Shown one piece after another: positions 37,605 through 48,300 of a stretch of DNA of 64,000 nt. Under the pieces are notes generated by a model. That model was not told the origin of the DNA. It saw only the letters and a program-made list of their open reading frames with translations, and ran no database searches. This DNA is from Nyssa sinensis. Lineage: Eukaryota; Streptophyta; Magnoliopsida; Cornales; Nyssaceae. The translations under genes and the position numbers were made by a program. The stretch covers positions 1 through 64,000 of the forward strand of contig VIRR01000546.1 in NCBI GenBank assembly GCA_008638375.1, read 5' to 3'. The number at the start of each line of letters is the position of its first letter. The first letter of the stretch is position 1.

Positions 37605-38141
37605 TATGGAGCACGAGGATGGCAACCGACGTTTGAGGAGTTGCCTAAAATAAGTGAAGAGCAGATTCCTTCAAGTGTGGAAGCAACCAAAGTTGAATTG
37701 AAGTCGTTGCCTAAGGGTTTAAAGCATGCCTTCCTTGGTCTAGGTGATACTTCTCCTGTTATTATCTCATCTGAATTATCTGAGTCTCAAGGTGAGAGAT
37801 CAATTCAAACCCTAAGTAAGCATAGGTCAGCCATAGGTTGGAGCATTACTGATCAAGTGAAAATGAAAGCGTTTCATGATAAAAATATTTTGAGGGAAAC
37901 GTTTAAGTCTAATGATTGAATGTTCTTATATGATTCTAGACTACATAAGCACCTAGGAAAACTCAGGTTTTGGTGGACAGGCTCCTTTATAGTGAAAAAT
38001 ATTTTTGAAAATGGGGTAGTAGAAATAGAGGATCCCAAGGATGGTCGAATTTTTAAAGTAAATGGTCAGCGCCTTAAAGTTTTAATTGATAGGAAAATTC
38101 CAAAAGTGGAAGACATTCCACTTATGGACCCGGTCTATTAA
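37605..38141 (+). pseudogene. Fused remnant of pol: pre-RT region joined to integrase C-terminus
   Basis: The first part (37641-37850) is the region just before reverse transcriptase (VELKSLPKGLKHAFLGLGDT and SKHRSAIGWSITD). It runs without a break into VKMKAFHDKNILR, which belongs to the integrase C-terminal part. After a stop at 37917-37919 this continues as MFLYDSRLHKHLGKL and FWWTGSFIVKNIFENGVVEI to 38141. In full-length Athila elements these two segments are separated by reverse transcriptase, RNase H and the integrase core. The junction lies near 37848-37860 and indicates a clean internal deletion of a few kilobases. Confidence 0.82.
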
Positions 38142-39787
38142 CCTTGATAGTGTCGTGCAGGTATGTTTATTTTATTTAATTATTTTGTTTATTTTATTTT
38201 GTTTTTGTTCTCTTTTATTTTTGTTCTTTTTATTTTTGTTTGTTGCTATTTTTCTTTATTTTTATTTGCAGGTTAGTTTCATTTTGTCAGTTTAGGTTGC
38301 CATCTTTGGTGCTTAGCGAGCTGCCCACGTCACACATCAGGTGTATTATCTCCTTATCAGTTCTCCTCTATTCAATTTTGATTGTTAAACATTGAGGACA
38401 ATATTTCATTTAAGTTGGGGGGTGGTGTTGCAAATTCAACATTTAAACTATTATGGCATATTTTCATGTGTCCAATTTTTTTTTTAAAATTTGCATCACA
38501 CGTGTATCTTTTTCACACGAGTACTCATTCTCATTCATAGCTATTTTCGGGAATTCACCGAACCCACCATAATCATTTTACTGAAGCATACACAGAACTT
38601 TTAATGCACTTATCCAAACTTTGTGGTAAGATGGTGGTTTGACACATGTAGCTAGAGAATTCTTTTGCTTAAGTATTCGTGTGAGTTTTAGAGAGAATTA
38701 AGAGCTTACAAATGCAAAAAATTGTGATAAGCGTTCATTGATCTATTGAATTGGGCACTTCTTTTGAGAATATCATTACATGGTTGGTGGTATGACGGCG
38801 GATTACTTGGGATATGACGAAGGTCAATTTAGGATTAACGTTTGAGCCTTTCAAGCTAACCCTTCTCATCATAAACCCTTAGTAGCCAACTTTGAGCCAA
38901 CAAATATATATAGTTTATTTTCATGTTCCCACATCATCCATACCTCTTCACATTAGAGCATAGCCTATACCTTGATTTCCTACCCTTTTTGCTTCCAAGT
39001 GTGTACTAGGTGTGGAATTTGCATTTCTTATCTTTTGTGTTGAATTGGAAAAAGAAGAAAAAGAAAAAGGAAAGGACACAAGTGCAAAATTTTCAATTGA
39101 GTGAGCATTAAAGTCAATGTGCAAAAAAAAAAAAATTGAAAAAAAAAAAAGAGGGAAGAAGAGAAGAGACAGAAGAAAAAGCAGTCATGTTTTTATTCAA
39201 TGATTTGAAAAGTACATCAAATGAAAAGTTTGGTTTGCTATGATTCTTAATGAAATTCTCTTAGTATGTACTTGGAAGTTTTTGAATCCTTTTTATCCTT
39301 TTCTTCATATAGCCCTTAACCCGAGCCAAGTTACACCCTTTTTATGTTGATCGTTCTGATCCTAAGTAAGCCTATAGAAAAAGTGGTGGAAGTCTCATTT
39401 GTTAGTGCGCCTATCATAAGATCAATGTTTGCTTGTTGCTTGTACATAATGGCCTAATTCTTCATTGAGTGTGTACACCCCTTGTCAACTCCATAGAGAG
39501 AACCCCTACATGAAACACTTTTATACCCGTGAGATATGAAGTTGAACCTTTTGCTTGAGATGTTCTTGATGTTGCATGTGTCATGGCTTGTGGTTAGATG
39601 GATATGGTTTGGAGCACACATACACTTTGTGAATTGCTATAAGTGGATTGATTGTTATAGGGTTATTGAATTCCTAGATTGCTTTGATTTGCGAATCTGA
39701 AAAGTGTGATTAGATGCCTTCTGTGTGTGATCTTCTTTGGTCTCTTTTATCATTTTTGCATGGAAATTGCTAGGGACTAGCAATGAA
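38142..39787 (+). other. 3' non-coding region of the Athila-like element
   Basis: There is no env-like or other reading frame. A G-rich tract, AAGTTGGGGGGTGG near 38415, resembles an additional internal polypurine tract. A-rich runs lie at 39055-39180. Sequence from 38500 to 39780 has no recognised domain. Confidence 0.6.
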
Positions 39788-39801
39788 CAAGTTGGGGGGT
39801 G
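39788..39801 (+). other. Polypurine tract of the Athila-like element
   Basis: CAAGTTGGGGGGTG immediately precedes the 3' LTR start TGATGAG at 39802, the position expected for plus-strand priming. Confidence 0.8.
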
Positions 39802-41674
39802 TGATGAGTGCGCAAAAGTGCACTCTAAATACCTTATTATTGGATTAAAATGCTAGAATGTGACCCTATTATGAGAGCATAATGTTTAATATTTTTAATT
39901 CCTTCATATTTAGTTTTATGATATATTCTCTATTTAAGTGAGTTTATTAATATATTTATTGAATTAGGGAAGCATTGAAGGTAAAAGAAGAGCTATGGAG
40001 AATATTGTGTAATTTTCAGTTTTTAGGCAAATTCGATCCAAGGAGTTTCAATTAAAATTTGGATAACGTTAGAGTTTTAGAATGAGAAAGTAGTATTCAT
40101 GAAGTTTTTAGAGGACGTCTTGGGTTTTTCAGAAAAGGTCTAGTTTGCAAAAATCCGAGTTTGTTTGGAGCCTCCAAACGGTATTTCAAAGATGGGTCTA
40201 GAAAGCTACTCCGAACCTGTCCGACCAGTCAACTTTAAAGGGCCATAACTTGAGCTTCCAAAGTCCAAATCAGGTGATTTTTAAGGCCTAAAATTATTTA
40301 CGCATCCAGGGCTACAACTTTTGTGAAAAACCTGAGTCAAGATTTTGTCGTTATCTGATAAAAAACGGAGCGTAAAGGTGACGGATGTGGGCATGTGCGG
40401 CTGGAAAAGAAAAAGAAAAAAAAAAGACAAAAAGGGAGGCTTGTACGGCTGCATGGTAGATTGAAGGAAAAAAAGAAAAAAAAATAAATTTTGAAAAGTC
40501 AAGGATGGTGGGCTTGGGGACAAGTCACAAAAGAAAGAAATAAAAGAAAAGAAAGAGAAAATTGAAGTTTGAAAAGTCAAGTGGCAAAGCAAAACAAGAA
40601 AAGAAAAAGAAGTCAAGAAGAGTGGGCCCGGCGCTGAATTAAGCAAAAGAGAAAAAAAGCAGAAGTTAAAAGTTGAGGCACCGTGGGCCTGGGCAAGGCG
40701 TTGGTCCATGAGCGCTGGGTCTTGGGCGGACGCAAGAGAAAAGCAAATGGGCTGACGTGGGCCGTGCTGTTAATTGTGGTCCAGGCAACTGTTTTAAAGG
40801 AAAGGGACCTGCGGCTAATTGAAAAAGAGAAAATAGTAAGCAGAACAAAAAAATAAAAATAAGAGGGAGCGGCGCTAAAGAGAAATTTTAGCGCAGAGAA
40901 GAAGCCGCAGCGACTCCATGGCTCAATTTTTCTTCGTGAAATTTAAGTTGTCCTATTCTGTACATAAGTAACTAAATTTTTGAGTGAGGTTAAGGATAAA
41001 CTTGCACACTAGATGGTTATTTTAATTTATTTTTTATTCATGTATGTAATTTTCATGTATTAAATTCTTCGGTTGTCATTCTCAATTTATTGTTGGGTTT
41101 TTTTTTCCGAATAATTAAAGGGTTCAGTTTGTTTATAGATTCAGTCATGCTTTTTCTATTGAATGAATTAATGCTTTGATTATTTTTGGAACAATTAATT
41201 ATTTATATTGATTCAATTCTTTGCTGCAATATTGCTCGTTGGGTATATCGTCGTCGTTGGGTTTTCTCAATGTAAATAATAATTTGAGTGATTTAAAAGT
41301 GATGAATGATTTTTTAAAGGGTTACTTTCAGTTTAATTTTGGTTCATAATTTTATATCTTCCGATTGAGATTTTCGGAATTTAAATTCTCAATTGAGTTA
41401 TCAGTGAATTAAAAATAATTAAATACCATATATGTGCAAGGGATTCCCGAAGCTCTACTGTTCGTTAAATTTGAGTATTTTGTCCGTTAATCAGTTTGTT
41501 TAATTTTTATTTGCATTCAAAATCACTTTTTATATTTTTATTTTCTCGTGAAGCGTTTAATATTTTTCTTTAGTTTCATAAACTCTTTCTATTATTCTTT
41601 TAATTTTGTCTCCCTGTGAAATCGACACTCCAAAGCTACACTACAACTACCGCGTTATTCTTTGGGCATAATCA
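39802..41674 (+). repeat. 3' LTR of the Athila-like element
   Basis: This 1873-bp LTR starts TGATGAGTGCGCAAAAGTGC and ends GGGCATAATCA, followed by the target duplication AACTC (41675-41679). It is uninterrupted and lets the empty site of the solo LTR at 30759 be read (CATAAGTAAC near 40963). Confidence 0.93.
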
Positions 41675-41679
41675 AACTC

Positions 41680-41730
41680 ATATAGACACATGTCATGCCT
41701 TAAATACGATAGTTAAATTATGATATATCA
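41680..41730 (-). repeat. 5' LTR of the Tat element, second part
   Basis: ATATAGACACATGTCATGCC to TGATATATCA continues the LTR broken at 29619 and corresponds to the last 50 or so bases of 19962-20419. It is followed by CCGTG, the partner of CCATG at 19957. Confidence 0.85.
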
Positions 41731-41778
41731 CCGTGTAATTCATATATTGTAATATCATGTTCCATGAATTTCCTTGTA

Positions 41779-42298
41779 TTTTCAATGAATAGAACAATGA
41801 CTTCTTGAATATCTAGAGCCTAAGGCTTAGTTTAATTAGATTTCTAGTTTTTTTTGTTGTTGATGTTATGCTGACTCTCTCATATTTCCAATGACTAGAA
41901 CAATGACTACTTGAATATCTAGAGCCTAAGGCTTAGTTTAATTAGATTTCTAGTATTTTTGTTGTTGATGTTATGCTAACTCCCTCATATTTCCAATGAC
42001 TAGAACAATGACTACTTGAATATCTAGAGCCTAAGGCTTAGTTTAATTTGATTTTTTGTTTTTTTGTTGTTGATGTTATGCTGACTCCCTCATATTTCCA
42101 ATGACTAGAACAATGACTACTTGAATATCTAGAGCCTAAGGCTTAGTTTAATTAGATTTCTTATTTTTTTGTTGTTGATGTTATGCTGACTCCCTCATAT
42201 TTCCAGTGACTAGAACAATGACTACTTGAATATCTAGAGCCTAAGGCTTAGTTTAATTAGATTTCTAGTTTGTTTGTTGTTGATGTTATGTTGACCGT
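41779..42298 (+). repeat. 105-bp minisatellite, five copies
   Basis: Units start at AGAACAATGACT near 41791, 41897, 42002, 42107 and 42212 (period 105-106). Each contains TTGAATATCTAGAGCCTAAG, GCTTAGTTTAATTAGATTTC and TTGTTGTTGATGTTATGCTG. The copies are nearly identical, so the expansion is recent. It lies between the Tat element and the promoter of the receptor kinase gene, ending about 390 bp before the start codon. Confidence 0.95.
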
Positions 42299-42630
42299 GT
42301 TCAGGGCGGTGCTAGAAAAAAAATTTAAGAGTATAAAAACTTTGTTAAAATAATATTTAATTATAAATTTAAAAATTAATATGTATAAAAGATTTTTTTT
42401 TTATAGGTAAGTGACCCATTGGGATAAGAGTTGAACGTGAATTCTTGGGGAAATGAAGTATAAAAACTTAAAATTGATCAATAATATTTTTTTATAAACA
42501 AAAAAGATATTTATGAGGGGCAATTGACATCGGGTCTACCTCGGCTCCATCTATGACTCAGTCGAACATTCACAAGTTTAGGTATTATGTGAAGTCAACA
42601 TTACCGGGAAGAATTTTATCCCTTCAACTA

Positions 42631-42640
42631 CATATAAAGA
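42631..42640 (+). promoter_or_regulatory. TATA-like box of the receptor kinase gene
   Basis: CATATAAAGA lies about 50 bp upstream of ATG 42688, consistent with a short leader. It is a position-based inference. Confidence 0.4.
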
Positions 42641-42687
42641 ATTATAGATATGACAATAAATTCAAGCTCAAGAAGTAGCCTTTCACA

Positions 42688-45600
42688 ATGTTCATGAGCA
42701 AGAGTAACACATTCTTACTCTTTTCGGTGCTTTTGGTTCAATCCTGCATGGTGTGTTTGGCCATATCTTCCTCCAATTTTACTGATCAATCAGCTCTCAT
42801 TGCCTTCAAGTCCGAAGTAAATGCCCCTGAAAACATCTTGAATCGTAATTGGACAACCACAACCAACTTCTGCAATTGGGGTGGTGTATCTTGCAGTATC
42901 CGGCGACAAAGAGTTACGTATTTGAGCCTTCCTGATATGGGTCTCAGTGGCACCATTTCGGCGCATATTGGTAATCTCTCCTTTCTTGTATTTCTAGACC
43001 TTAGTGGCAACAATTTTCATGGCCACCTGACACACGAGCTTAGCCGTTTACGTCGCTTGAGAGTACTCATATTAGAATCCAACCAACTTGAAGGGTCAAT
43101 CCCGCCAAGTTTATACCACTGCCAAACTCTTAGAGTCATATCTCTAGCAAATAACAAATTTAGTGGTGTCATACCAAAGGAGTTAGGCTATTTACGCAAG
43201 CTTCGAACTCTATATCTCAGTAGCAACAATCTTGCACCACCCTTACCATCCACCCTATCCAACATCTCAACATTGCAGTACTTGTCATTGGTAGGAATGA
43301 ACTTTACAGGTCCCATTCCTCCGATCATCTTTAACATATCTTCTCTATTGTCTCTTTTTCTTACAAAAACTGGTATCTCTAGTTTCCCTAGAAATTTTTG
43401 CCAGTATTTCCCTAAACTTCAAGTACTTGATCTTGCTAACAACCAACTCAGTGGTCAATTCCCATCTACCATAAACCAATGTAGAGAGCTTAGAGAATTG
43501 GTTATGCCATACAATAGTTTTGATGGTAGTATACCAGAAGAACTGAGCAGTATGCCTAATTGAAGGTCCTCTATCTTGGAAGTAACAACTTCACTGGCTT
43601 CATTCCATCGTCGCTGGGCAACATTTCAGGGTTAGAGAAGCTTTGGTTAGGAATCAACAATATCGAAGGAAACATTCCTGATGAATTGGGGCGTCTTTCA
43701 AATTTAACTGAATTCTTGTTGGAAGATAATAGGCTCACAGGGGCGATACCTCCTAAAATTTTCAACATATCCTCTTTGAAAATTATTAATTTGTCATTCA
43801 ATGCTCTTTCTGGGAATCTTCCATCTAATGTTGGGTTTCAGCTGCCTAATTTAAAAGGACTCTACATGAATAGCAACCAACTTGGTGGAAGCATTCCAGA
43901 GTTTCTATCAAATTCTTCTAAGCTCTTCTTGATAGATCTGGGAATCAACATGTTAACTGGACCAGTACCCACGAGTTTAGGGAACTTAAGACTCCTCCAA
44001 TTCTTCCATATCGATAATAATCAGTTAGGGGAAGGGGAAGGCCTTGAACTTAGTTTTCTTACTGCACTGACAAACTGCAGATTCTTGGTAAGATTGATTA
44101 TAGAGTCCAATCCACTGAAGGGCATCCTGCCAGATTCAATTGGCAATCTATCAAGTTCCCTCCAAATGATCTTTGCATCTGGATGCCAGATAACGGGCTC
44201 CATTCCCAGTGAGATTGGTTCCTTAAAAAACTTGAACTATTTGGCATTGAGCAACAACAACATAAACGGAAGCATCCCATCAACAATTGGAGGATTAGGG
44301 AAGCTGCAAAGGCTGTATCTTGATGGCAACAAAATTGAAGGATTCATTCCAAATGAGCTCTGCCATTTGCGAAACTTGGGAGAAATCTCAATGGAAAGCA
44401 ACAAGCTCTCCGGTTCCATACCAAGTTGCATAGGAAATCTAAGTAGTCTGCAAAAGCTACATTTAAATTCCAACACTTTGACATCATCTATACCAGTGAG
44501 TTTATGGACACTGAAATATCTCTTGTTCTTGAATCTATCCTCTAATTCCTTAAGTGGAGGCCTTCCTCCAGATATGAGAATGTTTAATGTCATGGAAAAC
44601 ATGGACATATCTTGGAATCAACTCTCTGGTAACATTCCAAGCATTGTTGGTGCATTTACAAGCCTAAGTTCTCTCAACCTCTCAAGGAACACATTCCAAG
44701 GACTTATTCCACGATCACTTGGTGACTTGGTAACTCTGGAATTCATGGATCTCTCCCACAATAATTTGTCAGGCACAATCCCCAAGTCTCTTGAGGCACT
44801 TTCACATCTAAAATACTTGAATTTTTCTTTCAATAAGCTGTCTGGGGAGATTCCTAGCGGGGGAGCCTTCACAAACTTTACAGCGGGATCCTTTATACAG
44901 AATGAAGCACTTTGTGGGCAGCCAAGTTTTCAAGTCCCACCTTGTACAAGTCAGAGTACCAGCAAAAGGAGGAAGGGGATAATTCTGCTCAAGTATATTC
45001 TTCCAGCTGTTGTGTTTGTGTCAATATTAGCTGCTCTTATCATTGTGGCAACAGAATATCGAAAAAGGAAGATGAAGAATCCAACTTCAGTAGATTTAAT
45101 ACCTGCAGTGGAGCTTAGAATGATTTCCTTCCAGGAGCTTCGTCATGCTACTGATGACTTCTGTGAAGCCAACTTGCTCGGAAAAGGAAGCTTTGCTTCT
45201 GTATACAAAGGCATACTTTCAGATGGGGAAATTGTTGCTATAAAGGTTCTGAATTTGCACCTTGAGGGAGCTTTCAAAAGTTTTGATTCAGAATGCACGG
45301 TCTTACGAACAGTTCGGCATAGGAACGTCGTGAAAGTCATTACTACGTGCTCCAACCCTGAGTTAAGAGCTTTAGTTTTGCAATACATGTCCAATGGAAG
45401 CCTTGAGAAGTGGTTATATTCTCACAACTACTGTTTGGATGTCCTTCAAAGGTTAAACATCATGATTGACGTTGCATTAGCTTTGGAATATCTCCACCAT
45501 GGTCAATCAGACCCTGTGGTCCACTGTGATTTGAAACCCAGCAATGTCCTTTTAGATGACGAAATGGTGGCACATGTGGGTGACTTCGGCATTGCAAAGA

Positions 45601-46128
45601 TTTTAGCTGAGAACAAGAGTTCAACAAATACCAAGACTTTAGGCACCCTCGGCTACATTGCACCAGGTAATTGTTTTCACTTTTGTGCTCTTTACTTTTC
45701 CCAAGGATACTATTTCAAATCTAACAATGATACTTTTTTGTTATGGATGTTGAAAATATGAATATTTGACAGAATATGGTTCTGAAGGAAGAGTGTCCAC
45801 AAAGGGTGACATATACAGCTATGGAATAATGTTGTTGGAGACATTTACAAGAACGAAACCCACAGATGAAATATTTTCTGGAGAATTGAATTTGAGGCAA
45901 TGGGTAAGCATATCACTTCCATACAAACTAATGGAAGTTATAGATGGCAGTTTATTGAGGACAGAGTGCAGGGAGGAGGTGAATACCACAGAGAGTTGTC
46001 TCTTTTCTATCTTGCAATTAGGCTTGGAGTGCTCTGAAGAATTTCCAGACAAGAGGAGTGATATAAAAGATGTGATACTCAAACTGAACAAGATCAAATT
46101 ACAACTACTTCACAATAGAGGTGCCTGA
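42688..46128 (+). CDS. LRR receptor-like kinase, non-RD (subfamily XII-like), one frameshift
   Basis: This is a plasma-membrane receptor kinase resembling the EFR/FLS2/Xa21 group. Exon 1 is 42688-45666 and exon 2 is 45773-46128, with a GT-AG intron inside the kinase domain after GTLGYIAP, where this subfamily usually has it. Parts in order: signal peptide (about residues 1-25); N-terminal LRR cap (LIAFKSEV, CNWGGVSC); about 20 or more LRRs of the LxxLxLxxNxLxGxIP type; a membrane helix (YILPAVVFVSILAALIIVAT); and the kinase domain with Gly loop LGKGSFASVYKG, VAIK lysine, HCDLKPSN and GDFG. HCD instead of HRD makes it non-RD, a feature of many pattern-recognition receptors. One base of an AATTTG run appears missing near 43557-43562, giving a stop after SMPN at codon 291; the next frame continues to the intron. 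This is either a true pseudogene or a sequencing error. The rest is intact, about 1110 residues in total. Confidence 0.9.
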
Positions 46129-47284
46129 TATTCGCTGTGGCACATCCATCTCCAGCAATTCTAGTGCTTGGTCTGCTGTTTTGAATTCTGCAGAATTGTA
46201 AGCATAATGGACTCTTTTTTTTCCCCTCCTTTTGCATTGTAATAATGAAGCAGGTTTCTTTGGTGTTTTGCACTTTCTGAGGCTTGGCTGAGCGTTCGGC
46301 GCTATCTGCTTTTGCACTTTGAAGGTCTTATTTCAAAATATTGTTTGGGACTAAAGTGATTCCCCTCACTTCCCTGGTGGTATTCCTCAATATTCTTCTT
46401 TAGTCCGTGAAGAAAAGATTTATCTTCTGTCCTAAATGAAAAAAGTCAGATTCATCTTATTAAATAATTCAAGTGAAGTGACTTTCAATTAATTTTTAAA
46501 AAGAGAGTCTCAACATATTTTGATAGAAACAACTGGGCATGCCTTAATGGCATGGAACCATTATAACAATAACAGCTCTGAATTTTCAACGTGGAAAAGC
46601 ATTCAAGAATTTTGGTATGAGGAAAATTGTATTTATACTTATGTAAAATTTCTCACTAAGTTTTATGTTGGCAATTCATTCTAAAAGTCTAAGTCTTAAT
46701 CGTTAGGTTAAGTTGAGTCTTGTGCTAGTCAATCCAATTCATGAAGACATTGATAGAGCCTAACTGAATTACAGCAAAAGTATCGTATTCTGAAGACAGT
46801 CGAATCAGCAACAAAATGACGACTTCAGATTTACTGTACCAATAAAGGTATAAACACACACAGAGCATGAATTGCATACATAAGATGACTGTGTGATGCA
46901 TTTAATCTTTTAATAGTGGTTCTTGTGGGGTCTTGCATTTGGTGTTTTCACATACTGTAAGTACTTTTTAATATTAACTATAAGCTAGAAACACAATAGG
47001 AATGTGAGAAATTGACCTTAGGTTAGTTAATTCTCAGTTCGAGGAGACATAAATTAGATAGCCAAACACAAGTTGTTTCGCTCAAACAAGAGCCTCACTG
47101 ATTCGAATGATTGACTCTTTGTGGGAGTCAAAATGTTAAAAATTAACAGAAAAACTTGTTCCACTCAAGCACAACATATTCTCGTTCGAACTAGAGGACT
47201 CAGTCGAACACATATCTATCGCGTCCGAAAGTGGATCTATCCCATCCGAACACAAGTCTTATATTCAAGAATGTGATTGGCTTT
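46129..47284. other. 3' flank of the receptor kinase gene
   Basis: No coding sequence was recognised. The first 200 bases probably include the 3' untranslated region. The remainder is unassigned intergenic DNA before the duplicated kinase fragment. Confidence 0.5.
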
Positions 47285-47536
47285 CAAATCCTATTTTCAT
47301 TGGGTTTGAGGTGATGGGTGAGTGCATCACTTCCTAACAAAATATTGGAAGTTGTGGATGGTGGTATATTGACAGCAGGAAGAGGAATGACGGCCACCCA
47401 AGGTATTATTTTGGCCATCATGGAATTAGGCTTGGAGTGTTCCAAAGAATTACTAGAGCAGAGAAGTGACACAAAAGAGGTTGTGGTCAAGCTAAACAAA
47501 ATCAAATTCCAACTCCTTCAGAACCAAGGTGATTGA
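47285..47536 (+). pseudogene. C-terminal kinase fragment, duplicate of the receptor kinase
   Basis: The plus strand encodes the end of a kinase domain closely similar to the last 75 residues of the upstream gene: VSASLPNKILEVVDGGILT, then LGLECSKELLEQRSD and KLNKIKFQLLQNQGD before TGA. Upstream the similarity continues only to about 47285, with an in-frame TGA where the complete gene has Gln (LRQW). All other domains are missing. It is a truncated tandem copy, 1.2 kb downstream, typical of LRR kinase gene clusters. Confidence 0.85.
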
Positions 47537-47786
47537 TGACAAGTGTATTTTCACACTGCACATGACTATGTCTAAAATGAAAGTGCACATGTTTAATGTT
47601 TTAGTTCTAGCAATTGGTTGTGTATAGCATATCGCATAGCACTAATGAAGGTTTGTTTTAATTGTTTTGCTTTTCTTGTTGCCTAGCTAGGCCTTCTTAG
47701 GGTTGATTTCCTAGTGCTTGGCCATCGGGCTTTCGTGGTTTTCTTGTTGCCTAGAAATTAAATAATTTATAGTTTTTAGATCATCT

Positions 47787-48300
47787 TTTTTTTAGGGTAA
47801 GTAATAATTTTATTAGAGAACTAAACAAAGCATGAAAAGACAAGGGAAGCGAAGATACATAACAGAGGTAAGAAGCCCGAAAAACCAAAGCTAACTAGTG
47901 GACAGCACCAGAGAGACCAAAAGCCCAAAACAAAACTGCTCACAACTAAACAGAGACCAAACCAAAACAAAACAAGGACATGGGAGGTTCTAGTGCAAAG
48001 AAACCATCCAGTCTAGAAAGAATTAGGGACCTTAAGCCATGAAGACACCACGATTGCATAGTAACCAAAGAATGAATGAAAATTTGGGAACAATTTTTGA
48101 CGCAACATGAAACGGGAAAGGGGGACTAGATATTATTCAAGTAGGCGGGATTCACAAATCCACTTGAGAAACCTTGAATCCACGAGGAATAATATGAAAA
48201 CTTTGAACTGTACTTTGAAGAAATAAGAGCAAAACTTTGAACTGTACTCCAGCATCAAAATCTACAAAAGCAACTATTACTATACAATTCCCCAATCAAT
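47787..48300 (-). mobile_element. Possible 5'-truncated LINE tail
   Basis: On the minus strand the sequence ends CTAATAAAATTATTACTTAC followed by CCT and an A run (47787-47797), preceded by a T/G-rich 3' untranslated-like stretch. This looks like the tail of many plant LINEs. No reverse transcriptase frame and no clear target duplication were found, so the left and right limits are approximate. Confidence 0.35.

Larger units (their letters stand above)
29620..41674 (+). mobile_element. Athila-like Ty3/gypsy element, internally deleted
   Basis: A 12-kb LTR retrotransposon on the plus strand is flanked by perfect AACTC duplications (29615-29619 and 41675-41679), inside the 5' LTR of the Tat element. 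It has LTRs at 29620-34960 (split by a solo LTR) and 39802-41674, a TGGCGCC-type primer site, gag, protease, a fused remnant of pol, a 1.6-kb non-coding 3' region and a polypurine tract. The gag sequence, the DLGAS protease motif and the integrase C-terminus match the Athila lineage. Reverse transcriptase, RNase H and most of integrase are absent. No env-like frame was seen. Confidence 0.9.
19962..41730 (-). mobile_element. Tat-lineage Ty3/gypsy element, with a nested element in its 5' LTR
   Basis: An LTR retrotransposon on the minus strand has its 3' LTR at 19962-20419 and its 5' LTR at 29212-29619 plus 41680-41730. The 5' LTR is interrupted by the Athila-like element 29620-41674. Target duplications are CCATG (19957-19961) and CCGTG (41731-41735), with one mismatch. 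Reading the minus strand from 29211 downward gives the primer binding site, gag, protease, reverse transcriptase, RNase H, a second (archaeal-type) RNase H, integrase, a minisatellite, an extra gene in antisense orientation and the polypurine tract. The dual RNase H and the antisense extra gene are hallmarks of the Tat (Ogre/Retand) lineage. All coding parts carry stops, so it is dead. Without the insert it would be about 9.7 kb. Confidence 0.88.

Noticed and set aside
41779..42298. CRISPR-like array
   Set aside because: The 105-bp units are contiguous direct repeats without unique spacers, in a plant nuclear context; it is a minisatellite.
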